DNA of 64,000 nucleotides from Candidatus Palauibacter scopulicola (lineage in GTDB: Bacteria; Gemmatimonadota; Gemmatimonadetes; Palauibacterales; Palauibacteraceae), in contig NZ_CANPWG010000065.1 of the NCBI RefSeq assembly GCF_947581915.1, positions 1 through 64,000 of the forward strand. The letters run 5' to 3'. Numbering within the stretch: position 1 is the first letter of the stretch; each line of letters begins with the position of its first letter. The position numbers were made by a program, and so were the translations under genes. A model generated the notes under the pieces. It did not search any database. It was not told the origin of the DNA and saw nothing but the letters and a program-made list of their open reading frames with translations. Of this stretch, positions 18,721-28,599 are shown one piece after another.

Positions 18721-21380
18721 CCGCCCATCCTCCGCTGCAGGGCGTCGAGGGCCGCCATGAGGTCGGGCTCGTCCGAGAGCACGCCCAGCAGCGGGTCGGC
18801 GCCCATCTCCCGCGCCCTCTCCGGCATCGTCCGGATCGTGAAGTCCTCCATGGAAAGCCCCTCTCCCACCTCGGCCCACGCGAGCGGCGCCGACACCGTC
18901 GCCCCGGCGCGCGGACGGACGGAATAGGGCGCCACCACGAGCCGCCCCCGCCCGTTCTGGACGTAGTCGATGTAGATCTTGCCGTCCCGCCCCGCCGGGT
19001 TCCGCACGATCGTGGCCCGGTCGGGAATCTCCGCCGCCACCGCCTTCGCGAGCAGGAGCGCGAGCGTGCGCGACTGCTCGTAGTCGAGTTGTCCGCCGAG
19101 CGGGATCATCACGTGGATCCCCGACGACCCGCTCGTCTTCGGATAGCTGGGCAGCCCGATCTCGTCGCACATGTCGCCGATCGTCCGCGCGACCTCCACG
19201 ACGTCCTCGAAGGGGGCGTACACCTCTTCGCCGTCGCGCTTGTGCTTGGGGTCGAGGTCGAGGAGGCACCAGTCGGGGCGGTCCAGGCTCCCGATGCGGC
19301 TCGCCCACACGTGCAGCGGGATGGCGCCGAGGTTCGCGACGAACACCAGCGTGGCGGGGTCGTCGGCGATGAAGTAGTGGATGTCGCGCTCGGAACCCTC
19401 GCTCCAGATCGCCTCCGTGCGCACCCACTCGGGCTGGAACCCCGGCGCGTTCTTCTGGAAGAAGGATTTTCCGTCGATCCCGTCCGGATACCGCGTCAGC
19501 ACGAGCGGCCGGTCCTCCAGGAACTTCAGCAGCCACGGCGCGATGTCCCGGTAGTAGGCGATCAGGTCGCCCTTCGTGTATCCCTCCTCTGGCCAGAAGA
19601 CCTTGTCGAGGTTCGAGAGCGGCAGTTCCTCGACGGGCGGGGGGGACGTGTCCACCCGCACGGGGTCGGCCAGCGCCGCGCGCCGATCTCGCGGCAGCCG
19701 GCAGTCGGTCGGGACGACGTACTCTCGATCGTCGTCCCCGTCGCGGGGCCCGCTCCCGCTCTCTTCCTCCGGGACCGGGAGGAGGCCCAGGAAGACGGCG
19801 TGCCGCAGGAGGCCGCCCTCGGTGACTTCCTTGTAGCGGATTTCGGCGACCAGGCGGGGTTCGATCCAGGTGTGATCGTCGCCCACGGGGGCCGGCGTCA
19901 CGAACGCGGGGCCATCCGTCTTCAACTCGTCGAGCCGGGCGCCGAGGTTTGCCAGCGTCTCCTCGTCGAAGCCCGTCCCGACGCGTCCAACGCAGTGGAG
20001 GGCGAGATCATCGCCGCCGCCGCCGGCTCCCGAGGCGGCTCCTGCGGTGGCTCCTGCGGCGGAGTCGGCGGGACCGTAGGCGCCGAGGTGGAGCGCCCCG
20101 AAGCCCGTCCGCGAGCCGGCGGGACTCGTGAAGCCGACGATGACGAAGCGGGCCCGGCGGGCCGCGTGGATCTTCCGCCAGTCGGGAGAGCGGCCGCCGA
20201 AGTACCGGGAATCGGCGCGCTTGGCCATGATCCCCTCGAGGCCCATCTCCTGCACCTGCCCGAAGAGCGCCTCGCCGCACCCCTCGAAGTGTTCGCTGAA
20301 GCGGATGGGGCCCGCCTCGGGCACGACGTCGCGCAGGTGGCGGCGCCGCTCGGAGAGCGGGAGGTCACGCAGATCGCGGTCGTCGAACGCGAGCAGGTCG
20401 AAGGCGTAGAAGCTTGCCGGCGCCTCGAACGAGGCGCGCCGGATATCGTGCGGACGCGAGAGCCGGGCGCGCTTCTGAAGGCGCCGGAAGCTCGGATACC
20501 CCGCCGCGTCGTGGACGACGACTTCGCCGTCCAGCACGACCCGCCGGAAGGGGAGTTTGCGCAGCGCGCGCGCGATGTCCGGGAAGGTCGGGAGCGCATC
20601 GTGTCCGTTGCGCGTCAGGAGGCTCCCCTCGCCATCGACGGCCGAGGCCAGCATGCGGTAGCCGTCCAGCTTCAGTTCGAAGTGCCACGCGGGGTCGTCG
20701 AAGGCGTCCTCGCGCGGCTGGGCGAGCATGAACTCCACCTCCGAAGGGTCGACCTGCCGCTCCGGCGCACCCGCCGCCTCGAGGGCCGCGGCCACGCCCT
20801 CCCCCGGATACCACCCCTCCTCCCGCCGCGCCATCTGCTCGACGGTGAGCCCGGAGAGGATGGAACTCTCGGGGAGCGACCCATCCTCGAGGATCGGGTG
20901 CCCGCCGCGCCGCTCGCGGATCAGCAGCCACTCCTTCCCCGTCTCCCCCTTCTCGAGCCGCACCAACGTCCACACGCCCTTGAGCTTGTGGCCCCGCAAC
21001 TCGAACAGGAGCTTGCCGTTCTCCAGTCCCTCCTCCGGATCCTCGAGCATGATGCAGCGCCCGATGTCCCACACGATCATCTCGCCGCCGCCGTACTCGC
21101 CCGCCGGAATCACGCCCTCGAACTCGATGTACTCGACGGGGTGGTCCTCGACGTGGACGGCGAGCTTCTTGTCGGCGGGATCGGCCGATATCCCCTTTGG
21201 CACTGCCCACGAGACGAGGACGCCCCCGATCTCCAGGCGCAGGTCGTAGTGCAGCCGGGTCGCCGCGTGCAACTGGACGACGAACACGCCGACCCCCGTC
21301 CCGGGCGCCCCCCCGAAGGGCTCCGGCGTGCGCTCGGACGCTCGCTTCTCACGGTACTTCTCGAGTCTCCCGCGGGGCAT
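18717..21380 (-). CDS. ligD: Multifunctional non-homologous end-joining DNA ligase D
   Basis: The 887-residue protein has the three LigD domains in the order phosphoesterase, ligase, polymerase, as in Pseudomonas. The phosphoesterase (about 20-160) has FVVQLHAATRLHYDLRLE and HVEDHPVEY. The ligase has the adenylated lysine in ELKLDGYR and EGIMAKR as motif IV; motif V reads WRKIHAARR, so its second lysine appears to be His. The C-terminal primase-polymerase begins near LSNLDKVFWP and has the metal-binding LDLDPKH. A Gly/Ala-rich linker interrupts the ligase OB domain. ATG 21380 gives the normal N-terminus MPRGRLEKYREKR. Ku is divergent, so both break-repair partners are present. Confidence 0.93.
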   Translation of the reverse strand: MPRGRLEKYREKRASERTPEPFGGAPGTGVGVFVVQLHAATRLHYDLRLEIGGVLVSWAVPKGISADPADKKLAVHVEDHPVEYIEFEGVIPAGEYGGGEMIVWDIGRCIMLEDPEEGLENGKLLFELRGHKLKGVWTLVRLEKGETGKEWLLIRERRGGHPILEDGSLPESSILSGLTVEQMARREEGWYPGEGVAAALEAAGAPERQVDPSEVEFMLAQPREDAFDDPAWHFELKLDGYRMLASAVDGEGSLLTRNGHDALPTFPDIARALRKLPFRRVVLDGEVVVHDAAGYPSFRRLQKRARLSRPHDIRRASFEAPASFYAFDLLAFDDRDLRDLPLSERRRHLRDVVPEAGPIRFSEHFEGCGEALFGQVQEMGLEGIMAKRADSRYFGGRSPDWRKIHAARRARFVIVGFTSPAGSRTGFGALHLGAYGPADSAAGATAGAASGAGGGGDDLALHCVGRVGTGFDEETLANLGARLDELKTDGPAFVTPAPVGDDHTWIEPRLVAEIRYKEVTEGGLLRHAVFLGLLPVPEEESGSGPRDGDDDREYVVPTDCRLPRDRRAALADPVRVDTSPPPVEELPLSNLDKVFWPEEGYTKGDLIAYYRDIAPWLLKFLEDRPLVLTRYPDGIDGKSFFQKNAPGFQPEWVRTEAIWSEGSERDIHYFIADDPATLVFVANLGAIPLHVWASRIGSLDRPDWCLLDLDPKHKRDGEEVYAPFEDVVEVARTIGDMCDEIGLPSYPKTSGSSGIHVMIPLGGQLDYEQSRTLALLLAKAVAAEIPDRATIVRNPAGRDGKIYIDYVQNGRGRLVVAPYSVRPRAGATVSAPLAWAEVGEGLSMEDFTIRTMPERAREMGADPLLGVLSDEPDLMAALDALQRRMGG

Positions 21381-21556
21381 GCTCGCGGCGCCCCCTCCCG
21401 ATCCTGGTTCCGCTGCTGATTCCGGTCCGCCGGCCCCGGATTGCCCGCGCTCTGTGCGACAATCCGGGCCGCAACCTATTATTCGCCCCCCCGGTTCGGC
21501 ATCAAACCGGTGGTCTGGCTCGCGTCGGAGGTCCGGCGCGCACACGGAGGCGCAGG
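21381..21556. promoter_or_regulatory. ligD/ku divergent promoter region
   Basis: The 176 bases between the divergent starts must serve both genes. On the plus strand TATTAT at 21477-21482 is a fair -10 candidate for ku, with no convincing -35. No palindromic operator stands out. Confidence 0.35.
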
Positions 21557-22396
21557 ATGTCACCTCGACCCATCGCGACGGCGACGATCTCGTTCGGGCT
21601 CGTTTCGATCCCGTGCCAGCTCTACTCGTCCGCCGAGAACTCGCACAAAGTCCGCTTCAACTTCCTCTCCCCCGAGGGCACCCGCGTGAAGCAGCAGTAC
21701 GTGGATGCCAAGACCGGAGAGCCCGTCGAACGCCGCGATCTCATCAAGGGCTACCAGTTCGCGAAGGACCAGTACGTGACCTTCAAGCCGGAGGAACTGA
21801 AGGCGCTGGAAGCGGAGGCGACGCAGGCGATCGAGATCGTCGAGTTCGTGCCGGTGGACCAGGTCGAGCGGGCCTATATCGGGAAGACGTACTACCTCGG
21901 ACCCGCGCGGGGGGGCGACAAGGCCTACGGCCTCCTCGGGGCCGCGATGAAGAAGACGGGCTGGGCAGCGCTCGCGAAGTACGCGGCGCGCGGCAAGCAG
22001 TACCTCGTCCTCGTGCGGCCGGTCGGGGACCACCTCGTGCTGGAACAACTGCACTACGCGCACGAGGTGCGGGACATCGGCGACGTGCCGTCGGGAGAGG
22101 GCGAGGTCGCCGAGGCCGAACTCGGTCTCGCCGTACAACTGATCGAGCAGATCGCCTCGGAGAACTTCGATCCGTCGAAATACGAGGACGAGGTCGGGCA
22201 GCGCATGCTCGAAGCCGTCGAGCGCAAGGTCGCGGACGGAACCGAGATCACGGCGCCCGCCGAGGAGGAGACGACGGCGCAGGTCATCGACCTCATGGCC
22301 GCGCTCCGGGCGAGCGTCGGCGGTGACGGCGAGGCGGAGGCCGGGGATGACCGGGCGGAGGGCGAGTCCGCGAGGAAAAAGGCCACGGGGTCATAG
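21557..22396 (+). CDS. ku: Ku protein, DNA end-binding partner of LigD
   Basis: The 279-residue protein begins with SPRPIATATISFGLVSIPCQLY, the typical start of bacterial Ku, and carries the core ring-forming domain with IGKTYYLGP, KYAARGKQYLVLVRP and LEQLHYAHEVR. The homodimer threads onto double-strand ends and recruits LigD. The acidic and basic C-terminal tail (about 245-279) is short. ATG 21557 has GGAGG upstream; the frame is open 120 codons further, antisense to ligD, and is not coding. The divergent layout with ligD supports the call. Confidence 0.95.
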   Translation: MSPRPIATATISFGLVSIPCQLYSSAENSHKVRFNFLSPEGTRVKQQYVDAKTGEPVERRDLIKGYQFAKDQYVTFKPEELKALEAEATQAIEIVEFVPVDQVERAYIGKTYYLGPARGGDKAYGLLGAAMKKTGWAALAKYAARGKQYLVLVRPVGDHLVLEQLHYAHEVRDIGDVPSGEGEVAEAELGLAVQLIEQIASENFDPSKYEDEVGQRMLEAVERKVADGTEITAPAEEETTAQVIDLMAALRASVGGDGEAEAGDDRAEGESARKKATGS

Positions 22397-22406
22397 GAGA
22401 AAGCTG

Positions 22407-24866
22407 ATGCGGGTTCGATCCGTCGCGCTGTTCGCGTCCATCCTTCTGCTGCCGGTGTGGCAGGGTTCCGGCAACTCTCTTGCCGATACGGAGACGCTGC
22501 GGGTTCCCGGGCTCGAGGCCGGCGTCGAGATCCTCAAGGACCTGTGGGGCGTCAGCCACATCTACGCCGAGACGGAGCACGACCTCTTTTTCGCGCAGGG
22601 GTACAGCGCCGCGCGCGACCGCCTCTTCCAGTTCGAACTGTGGCGCCGCCAGGCCACGGGCACGGTCTCCGAAATCCTCGGTCCGCGTGAGCTGGAGCGC
22701 GACCGCGGCGCGCGGCTGTTCCGCTTCCGCGGCGACCTCGAAGCGGAGCTGAACCACTACCACCCGCGCGGCGCCGAGATCATCCGGGCCTTCACGGACG
22801 GGATCAACGCGTACATCGCCGAGACGGCGGGCGACCCGGACCTGCTCCCGGTCGAGTTCGATATGCTGGGCATCCGTCCGCAGCCGTGGACGCCCGACGT
22901 CGTCATCTCCCGCCACCAGGGCCTGCTCATGAACATCGGGCAGGAACTCGATCTCGGGATCGCCGTCGCGGCCGTGGGAGCGGAGAAGGTGAAGGAGGTC
23001 TCCTACTTCCATCCCGGTGAACCGGACATCGACCTCGACCCCGCGGTCGACGGATCGCTCCTGCGGCGCGAGATCCTCGACGTGTACCGCGCCTTCCGCG
23101 GACCCGTCCGGTTCGAGCCCGAGGACATCGATCCCCGCTTCCGCGCCACCGCGTCCGACTCGGAGGCCTTCGCCCTGCGGACGCTCCGGGAGGAGGCCGA
23201 GGCCGAAGCGTACGAAGCGGAGCGTCTCGAGGCCGAGCGGATGGGGACGGGCAGCAACAACTGGGTCGTGGCGGGGCACCGCACCCTGAGCGGCCACGCG
23301 ATCATGGCGAACGACCCGCACCGGGTGCAGGCGGCCCCCTCATTGCGCTACCTGGTCCACCTCGTCGGACCGGGCTGGAACGTGATCGGCGGGGGCGAGC
23401 CCGTCCTCCCCGGCATCTCGATCGGGCACAACGGGTACGGGGCGTGGGGCCTCACCGTCTTCCAGACCGACGCGGAGGACCTCTACGTCTACCGCACGCA
23501 CCCGGAGGACCCCGACCGGTACTGGTACCGCGGCGACTGGGAGGCGATGCGCGTCATCGACGACGAAATCCCGGTCGAGGGGCGCGGGCCGGAGCGGGTG
23601 CGCCACCGCTACACGCGCCACGGCCCCGTCGTGTACGAGGATCCCGACAACAACCTCGCCTACGCGGTGCGCGCGGGGTGGATGGAGATCGGCGGCGCGC
23701 CCTACCTCGCCAGCCTGCGCATGAACCAGGCCAAGACGTGGGAGGAATTCCGGGACGCCTGCAACTACTCGAACATCCCCGGCGAGAACATGGTGTGGGC
23801 CGACGTGGACGGGAACATCGGCTGGCAGTCCGTGGGGATCGCGCCCATCCGCCGGAACTGGTCGGGCCTCGTTCCCGTGCCGGGGGACGGCCGCTACGAG
23901 TGGGACGGCTACCTCGAGATCGTGCACAAGCCGCACGTGTTCAACCCGGAGAAGGGCTTCTGGTCGACGGCGAACCAGAACCTCGTCCCGCCCGGCTACG
24001 AGCACCGCGACGCGGTGGGCTGGAGCTGGAGCGACCCCTTCCGGAGCGCGCGCATCGACGAAGTCCTCGCGACCGGAAGGCGCTTCACGATGGCGGAGAT
24101 GATGCAGTTGGCGACGGACTACGTGTCGCTCCCCGCGCGCTCGCTGGTGCCGATGCTGCGCGGCGTGGACCTCCCCGCGTCGGCGTCGGCGGCCCGGGGC
24201 GAGTTGCTCGACTGGGACTTCGCCCTGGCCCCGGAGTCCCGCGAGGCCGCGATCTACGTCTCGTGGGAGCGTGAGCTTCAGCGACAGATGGTGCCGCTCG
24301 TCGTTCCCGCCGAAGTCCGCGCTTCGCTCGGGCGCCTGTCGATGAAGAAGATCATCGACTGGCTCGGCTCGCCGCCCACCTGGTTCGCGCCCCTCGGTGA
24401 CGGGGACCCCGTGGCCGGCCGCGACATCTTCCTCGCCCGCACGCTGGCCGACGCCCTGGACGGGCTCGAGGACCGTTTCGGCGGCGACCCCTGGCGCTAC
24501 GGCGACGTGCGCTTCAAGCACGCCCGCTTCCGGCACCCGCTGTCCGGAATCGTGAACGCCGAGATGCGGGCGCGCCTCGAGGTGGGGCCGCTCCCGCGCG
24601 GAGGCAACGGCTTCACCGTGAACCAGACGGGAGGCGGCGACAACCAGACCTCCGGCCCGTCCTTCCGGATCATCGCGGAGGCGGGGGACTGGGACACGGC
24701 CGTGTTCACGAACACGCCGGGGCAGGGCGGAGATCCGGACGATCCCATGTACCGGAACCTGTTCGAGGGCTGGGCGAAGGACCGCTTCTTCCCGCTCTAC
24801 TACTCCCGCGAGCGCGTCGAGGCCGCCGTCGCCGACCGCGTGATGCTGACGCCCTCGCCGCGGTAG
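22407..24866 (+). CDS. Penicillin acylase-family N-terminal nucleophile hydrolase
   Basis: The 819-residue precursor has a signal peptide (MRVRSVALFASILLLPVW) and an alpha chain (FFAQGYSAARDRLFQFELWRRQATG). A spacer follows, and then the autocatalytic cleavage site before the nucleophile S283 in GTGSNNWVVAG. The beta chain has PHRVQAAP and GISIGHNGYGAWGLT. Members cleave acyl groups from beta-lactams or from acyl-homoserine lactones (quorum quenching), and the substrate cannot be decided here. It should be periplasmic. The ATG follows ku by ten bases with AGGAG before it, so it may be read from the ku promoter. Confidence 0.9.
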   Translation: MRVRSVALFASILLLPVWQGSGNSLADTETLRVPGLEAGVEILKDLWGVSHIYAETEHDLFFAQGYSAARDRLFQFELWRRQATGTVSEILGPRELERDRGARLFRFRGDLEAELNHYHPRGAEIIRAFTDGINAYIAETAGDPDLLPVEFDMLGIRPQPWTPDVVISRHQGLLMNIGQELDLGIAVAAVGAEKVKEVSYFHPGEPDIDLDPAVDGSLLRREILDVYRAFRGPVRFEPEDIDPRFRATASDSEAFALRTLREEAEAEAYEAERLEAERMGTGSNNWVVAGHRTLSGHAIMANDPHRVQAAPSLRYLVHLVGPGWNVIGGGEPVLPGISIGHNGYGAWGLTVFQTDAEDLYVYRTHPEDPDRYWYRGDWEAMRVIDDEIPVEGRGPERVRHRYTRHGPVVYEDPDNNLAYAVRAGWMEIGGAPYLASLRMNQAKTWEEFRDACNYSNIPGENMVWADVDGNIGWQSVGIAPIRRNWSGLVPVPGDGRYEWDGYLEIVHKPHVFNPEKGFWSTANQNLVPPGYEHRDAVGWSWSDPFRSARIDEVLATGRRFTMAEMMQLATDYVSLPARSLVPMLRGVDLPASASAARGELLDWDFALAPESREAAIYVSWERELQRQMVPLVVPAEVRASLGRLSMKKIIDWLGSPPTWFAPLGDGDPVAGRDIFLARTLADALDGLEDRFGGDPWRYGDVRFKHARFRHPLSGIVNAEMRARLEVGPLPRGGNGFTVNQTGGGDNQTSGPSFRIIAEAGDWDTAVFTNTPGQGGDPDDPMYRNLFEGWAKDRFFPLYYSRERVEAAVADRVMLTPSPR

Positions 24867-24891
24867 AGCCTGCCCGGAGCGGTCGATTCCA

Positions 24892-24923
24892 CCCAATATA
24901 GGGTGATAACCCCCCAATATAGG
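24892..24923 (+). promoter_or_regulatory. Twin CCCAATATAGG boxes upstream of the LRR-protease genes
   Basis: CCCAATATAGG occurs at 24892-24902 and again at 24913-24923, exactly 21 bases apart start to start, or about two helical turns. Each is an imperfect palindrome with an A/T core. They lie 86-117 bases before the chosen start of the first LRR gene. A comparable pair lies before the giant repeat gene at 32452-32494. Regulatory function is inferred from position and spacing. Confidence 0.45.
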
Positions 24924-25008
24924 TAGTTGTCCGCTCGGAAGAGACGGACTGCCTCTGCATTCCATATCGGTCGTGATCCCTTCATATTGTCATCATGCGC
25001 TCCCGCCC

Positions 25009-28000
25009 ATGCGATACATGAAGCCCGATCGGACCCGATGCCCTGGAGGGATAAAGGTCGCCGTGGCGCTGGTCGCGGTGGGGGCGTGCGATTCGGCGGA
25101 GGTGGTGGGTCCGCCGGGGGGCATGGTGCGGTCGGTGGCGGTGACGCCTCGGGAGGCGCACCTGACGTACCTCGGGGAGACGGTGCGGTTCACGGCGGCG
25201 GTGCGGCGGGACTCGGGTGCGGTCGGTGGGAGTGCGGTGCGCTGGGAGAGCAGCGACGAGACGGTGGTGTCGGTGGACGGCACGGGTCAGGCGACGGCGC
25301 GCGGGAACGGGCGTGCGGAGGTGCGGGCGTCGCTGGAGGGCGTGAGCGGGTCGGCGACGGTGACGGTGGCGCAGCGTCCGACGTCGCTGAGCGTGTTCGG
25401 GGACGGCCAGAGCGCGCTGGCGGGCCTGCGGTTGCCGGGGAGCGTGGGGGTGCAGGTGCAGGACGCGGGGGGGCGTCCGGTGTCGGGGCTCGGGGTGCGG
25501 TTCTCGGTGGCGTCGGGCGGCGGGTCGGTGGACCCGGACACCGCGACGACGGACGGATCGGGGGTGGCGTCGGTGGCGTGGACGCTGGGGGCCGCGCTGG
25601 GCGAGCAGCGCCTGGCGGTGTCGGCCGGCGGCCTGGGAGCGGACGTGCGGGCGACGGCGGTGGATCCGAACTCGGTGGTGGCGCGCGTGGTGGTGTGGTC
25701 GGGCGGCCGTCAGGAGGGCGTGGCGGGACGGCCGCTGCCGGAGCCGGTGGTGGTGCAGGCGCTGGACGCGGCCACGCTCCCGGTGCCGGGCGCGCTGGTG
25801 CGGTTCGCCCCGGACGCCGGCGACGGCTCGGCGGTCCCGACCTCGGCGCGCACGGACAGCGCGGGCCAGGCGTCGACGGAGTGGACGCTGGGCGCGTCAG
25901 AGGGCGATCAGCGCCTCCGGGTCTCGGTGGGAGCCAGTAGCCCGGCGCTGGAAGTGACCGCGACGGCACACCCGGACCGCGGGATCTGCGCCCGGACGCC
26001 CGCGGTGGTGGTGGAGCTGCTCGAGGAGACGGGCGCGGCGAACTGCGCGGATGTAACGGCCGAGCAACTGGCGGCGGTCAAAACTCTTTTTCTCGAGGAG
26101 AAGAACATCGAGCGCCTGCGCGTCGGCGATTTTGCCGGCCTGTCGAGCTTGGTGTGGTTGTTGTTGGAGGGCAACCGTCTCAGCGTGCTGCCGCCGGGTA
26201 TCTTCTCGGACCTGACTTCGTTGTGGTGGCTGAACCTCGACCGGAACCAGCTGGAATCGCTGCCGCCGAGCATGCTCGCGAGCCTCCCGGCTCTTACGAG
26301 GCTGGAGCTGGAGGCGAACCGGTTTACGGAGATCCCGGCCGGTCTCGCCGGCCTGACGCGTCTGACCTCGCTGGAGTTGTCGGACAACCCGTTGAAGGGC
26401 TTGCCCTCCGGCTTGTTCGCGGGCATGGAACGCCTGGAGCAGCTTCGTTTGGGCAACATAGGATTGGAGGAACTCCCGCCGGAGCTGTTCCGGGGCCTGT
26501 CCAGACTGACGGGCCTGTGGTTGTTCCGGAACGGTTTGACGCGCCTTCCGGCGGGCGTTTTCGACGACCTTCGGAGCCTCGAGGCGCTGTCGCTGTTCGG
26601 CAACCAACTGACGGAACTACCGCCCGGCGTCTTCAAGAACCTGCCGGAACTCGGAATCCTGTGGCTGACGGACAATCGGTTACGCGATCTGGACGAGGAT
26701 GTCTTCGCCGGGCTTTCGAAGCTGGGAGCGGTGCGCCTCGAGGGGAACGAGCTCGCGGAACTGCCGCCCGATGTCTTCGCGGGGCTGTCCAGCCTGAGGC
26801 AGCTGCGGCTGGATGGTAACCGGCTTACGGCGCTGCCGCCGGACATCTTCACCGGTCTGTCGCGGCTTTACCAGTTGCGGCTCGAAGGCAACGAGCTTGC
26901 CGGATTGCCGCGTGGGCTGTTCGCGGGGCTTTCCGCCCTCGAGGTTCTGCGGCTGTGGGGCAACCGGCTTACGGTCTTGCCGCCGGACATCTTCGCCGGA
27001 CTCGGCAAGCTGCGGAGGCTGGAGCTGAACCGAAACGACCTCCCCGCGCTGCCGGATGGTGTCTTCAACGGGTTGGGGAGTCTGGCGGAGTTGGACCTCT
27101 TCGCGAACGATCTGGAGGAGTTGCCGCCGGGCGTATTCGTAGGACTCTCGGAGCTGCAACAGCTGGATCTTGGAGGCAATCCCGGCGCGCCCTTCCCTCT
27201 GACGGTCGAGCTGGGGCGGACGGACACGCCCGACGTGCTGGCCCCGGGGCCGGCACGTGTCGTGGCCCGCATTCCCTCTGGCGCGCCCATCTCTCTGACG
27301 ATCCCCGTGTCGGTGCAGGGCGGCTCGGCGTCGGGCGCGGACTTCACGGTGGCGGCGGGGGATACGGCGAGCGCGGCCCTCGAGGTGCGGCGGCCACCGG
27401 GGGGATCGGGCGCGGCGCACGTGAGCCTGGGGGCGGCGTCCTCGCTGCCCACGGGGTTCAGCGGTGTGGAATGGGTCCCGGGCGGACCGGTGGCGCTGTT
27501 CGCCCCGCCGGGGAATCGTCCGCCGGCGGTGACGGAGGAGATTCCAGAGCACTGGATGACGGCGGGTGGGCGGACGGCGGAAGTCGACCTTGGCGACCAC
27601 TTCTCCGACGCCGATGGCGACACGCTGGTCCACGGGGTGCGAACGAACGACGCGGCGGTGGCGACGGCGACCATCGAAGACGGGGTGCTGGTGCTGACGC
27701 CTCTTACCGAGGGGTCGGCGGTCATCGAGGTGACGGCGCAAGATCCGGCGGGTTTGCGTGCGGTACTCGAAGTGCGGGTGACCGTAGCGCCGCCGCCTGA
27801 CCCGACCGGCTACGACATCGAACTGATCTTCGACGACGGGTTCACGCCGGCCGAGGAGCGTGAGATCCGGCGGGCCGCGGCGCGGTGGGAGGAGGTGGTG
27901 ACGGGCGACCTTCCGGCGGTGCCGGTGGATCACACCGGGTTGTTCTGCCGGGACTCGCAAGGGCGGCGCCTGGTGGGCGCCGTTGACGATGTTCTGATCA

Positions 28001-28596
28001 AGTTCTCGGTGCAGCCGGAGAACAGGGTCCGCCTGGCGTCGGCGGCGGGTTGCGTCGAACGGGAATCCGGGCTTCCCCTCATAGAAACGGTTCGGTTCAA
28101 CCGCCGCTACTTCGGACCGGACACGCAGTACGACGTGTACTCGACCGCACTTCACGAGATCGGGCACAACCTGGGCATCGGCTCACGCCCATGGCTCGAT
28201 ATCCTGCAGGGAAAGACGGGGGACGAGCCGCTGGACACGCACTTTCCGGGGCCGCTGGCGGTGGAGGCTTTCAACGAGGCCGGGGGCCGGCCATACACCG
28301 GCCGGAAGGTGCCGGTCGAGGTGCGGAATGTCGTCCATTGGCGAAACAGCGTGCTGAGCGGCGAACTCATGAGTCCGCACGGCTACACGCTAAGTGCGAT
28401 CACGGTGCAGGCGCTGGCGGACCTGGGGTACGAGGTGGACGTGAGCCGGGCCGATCCCTACACCCTTCCCGGCGCGGACAGGGCCCCGGGGGCGGACGCG
28501 GAGGCCCTGCCGCTGTTCGCCGACGACGTCATCGAGGGCCCCGTGATCGTCGTCGACGAGAACGGCAGAATCGTCCGCATCATCGGCGGCAACTGA
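25009..28596 (+). CDS. LRR lipoprotein with C-terminal leishmanolysin-like (M8-like) zinc protease domain, copy 1
   Basis: The protein has about 1,195 residues. A lipoprotein-type signal ends VGAC. It is followed by three bacterial Ig-like domains (roughly 30-330; the first Big_2-like, then two invasin-type), a short linker with Cys pairs, and about 15 leucine-rich repeats of 23-24 residues (about 358-725; LPxxxFxGLxxL type). Next come a Calx-beta-like and a cadherin-like domain, and then the protease. The protease has HEIGHNLGIG (first His about 1049), a third His 61 residues later in VVHWRN, and a Met-turn M eleven residues beyond (GELMSP). Leishmanolysins have the same His-Met spacing. The tail is VIEGPVIVVDENGR. 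The start is uncertain (GTG 24973, ATG 25009 or ATG 25018). The next paralog starts three bases after the stop. Confidence 0.8.
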   Translation: MRYMKPDRTRCPGGIKVAVALVAVGACDSAEVVGPPGGMVRSVAVTPREAHLTYLGETVRFTAAVRRDSGAVGGSAVRWESSDETVVSVDGTGQATARGNGRAEVRASLEGVSGSATVTVAQRPTSLSVFGDGQSALAGLRLPGSVGVQVQDAGGRPVSGLGVRFSVASGGGSVDPDTATTDGSGVASVAWTLGAALGEQRLAVSAGGLGADVRATAVDPNSVVARVVVWSGGRQEGVAGRPLPEPVVVQALDAATLPVPGALVRFAPDAGDGSAVPTSARTDSAGQASTEWTLGASEGDQRLRVSVGASSPALEVTATAHPDRGICARTPAVVVELLEETGAANCADVTAEQLAAVKTLFLEEKNIERLRVGDFAGLSSLVWLLLEGNRLSVLPPGIFSDLTSLWWLNLDRNQLESLPPSMLASLPALTRLELEANRFTEIPAGLAGLTRLTSLELSDNPLKGLPSGLFAGMERLEQLRLGNIGLEELPPELFRGLSRLTGLWLFRNGLTRLPAGVFDDLRSLEALSLFGNQLTELPPGVFKNLPELGILWLTDNRLRDLDEDVFAGLSKLGAVRLEGNELAELPPDVFAGLSSLRQLRLDGNRLTALPPDIFTGLSRLYQLRLEGNELAGLPRGLFAGLSALEVLRLWGNRLTVLPPDIFAGLGKLRRLELNRNDLPALPDGVFNGLGSLAELDLFANDLEELPPGVFVGLSELQQLDLGGNPGAPFPLTVELGRTDTPDVLAPGPARVVARIPSGAPISLTIPVSVQGGSASGADFTVAAGDTASAALEVRRPPGGSGAAHVSLGAASSLPTGFSGVEWVPGGPVALFAPPGNRPPAVTEEIPEHWMTAGGRTAEVDLGDHFSDADGDTLVHGVRTNDAAVATATIEDGVLVLTPLTEGSAVIEVTAQDPAGLRAVLEVRVTVAPPPDPTGYDIELIFDDGFTPAEEREIRRAAARWEEVVTGDLPAVPVDHTGLFCRDSQGRRLVGAVDDVLIKFSVQPENRVRLASAAGCVERESGLPLIETVRFNRRYFGPDTQYDVYSTALHEIGHNLGIGSRPWLDILQGKTGDEPLDTHFPGPLAVEAFNEAGGRPYTGRKVPVEVRNVVHWRNSVLSGELMSPHGYTLSAITVQALADLGYEVDVSRADPYTLPGADRAPGADAEALPLFADDVIEGPVIVVDENGRIVRIIGGN
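25077..26048 (+). repeat. 972-bp perfect direct repeat, copy 1
   Basis: This block, from the end of the signal peptide to just before the leucine-rich repeats, is identical base for base as far as I can compare with 28665-29636, at a constant offset of 3,588. Translations in the coding frame and in two overlapping non-coding frames agree completely. Outside the block the two genes differ visibly. Confidence 0.92.
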
Positions 28597-28599
28597 CCG

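Noticed and set aside
17494-19536. An apparent 680-residue fusion upstream of the aminotransferase
   Set aside because: The extra N-terminal part is an out-of-frame reading of ligD. The ATGA overlap at 18717-18720 gives a normal aminotransferase start.
24892-24923. The CC-(A/T)6-GG boxes exactly match the eukaryotic SRF/MADS CArG consensus
   Set aside because: The match is short and bacteria have no MADS-type regulation of this kind; kept only as a bacterial site candidate.
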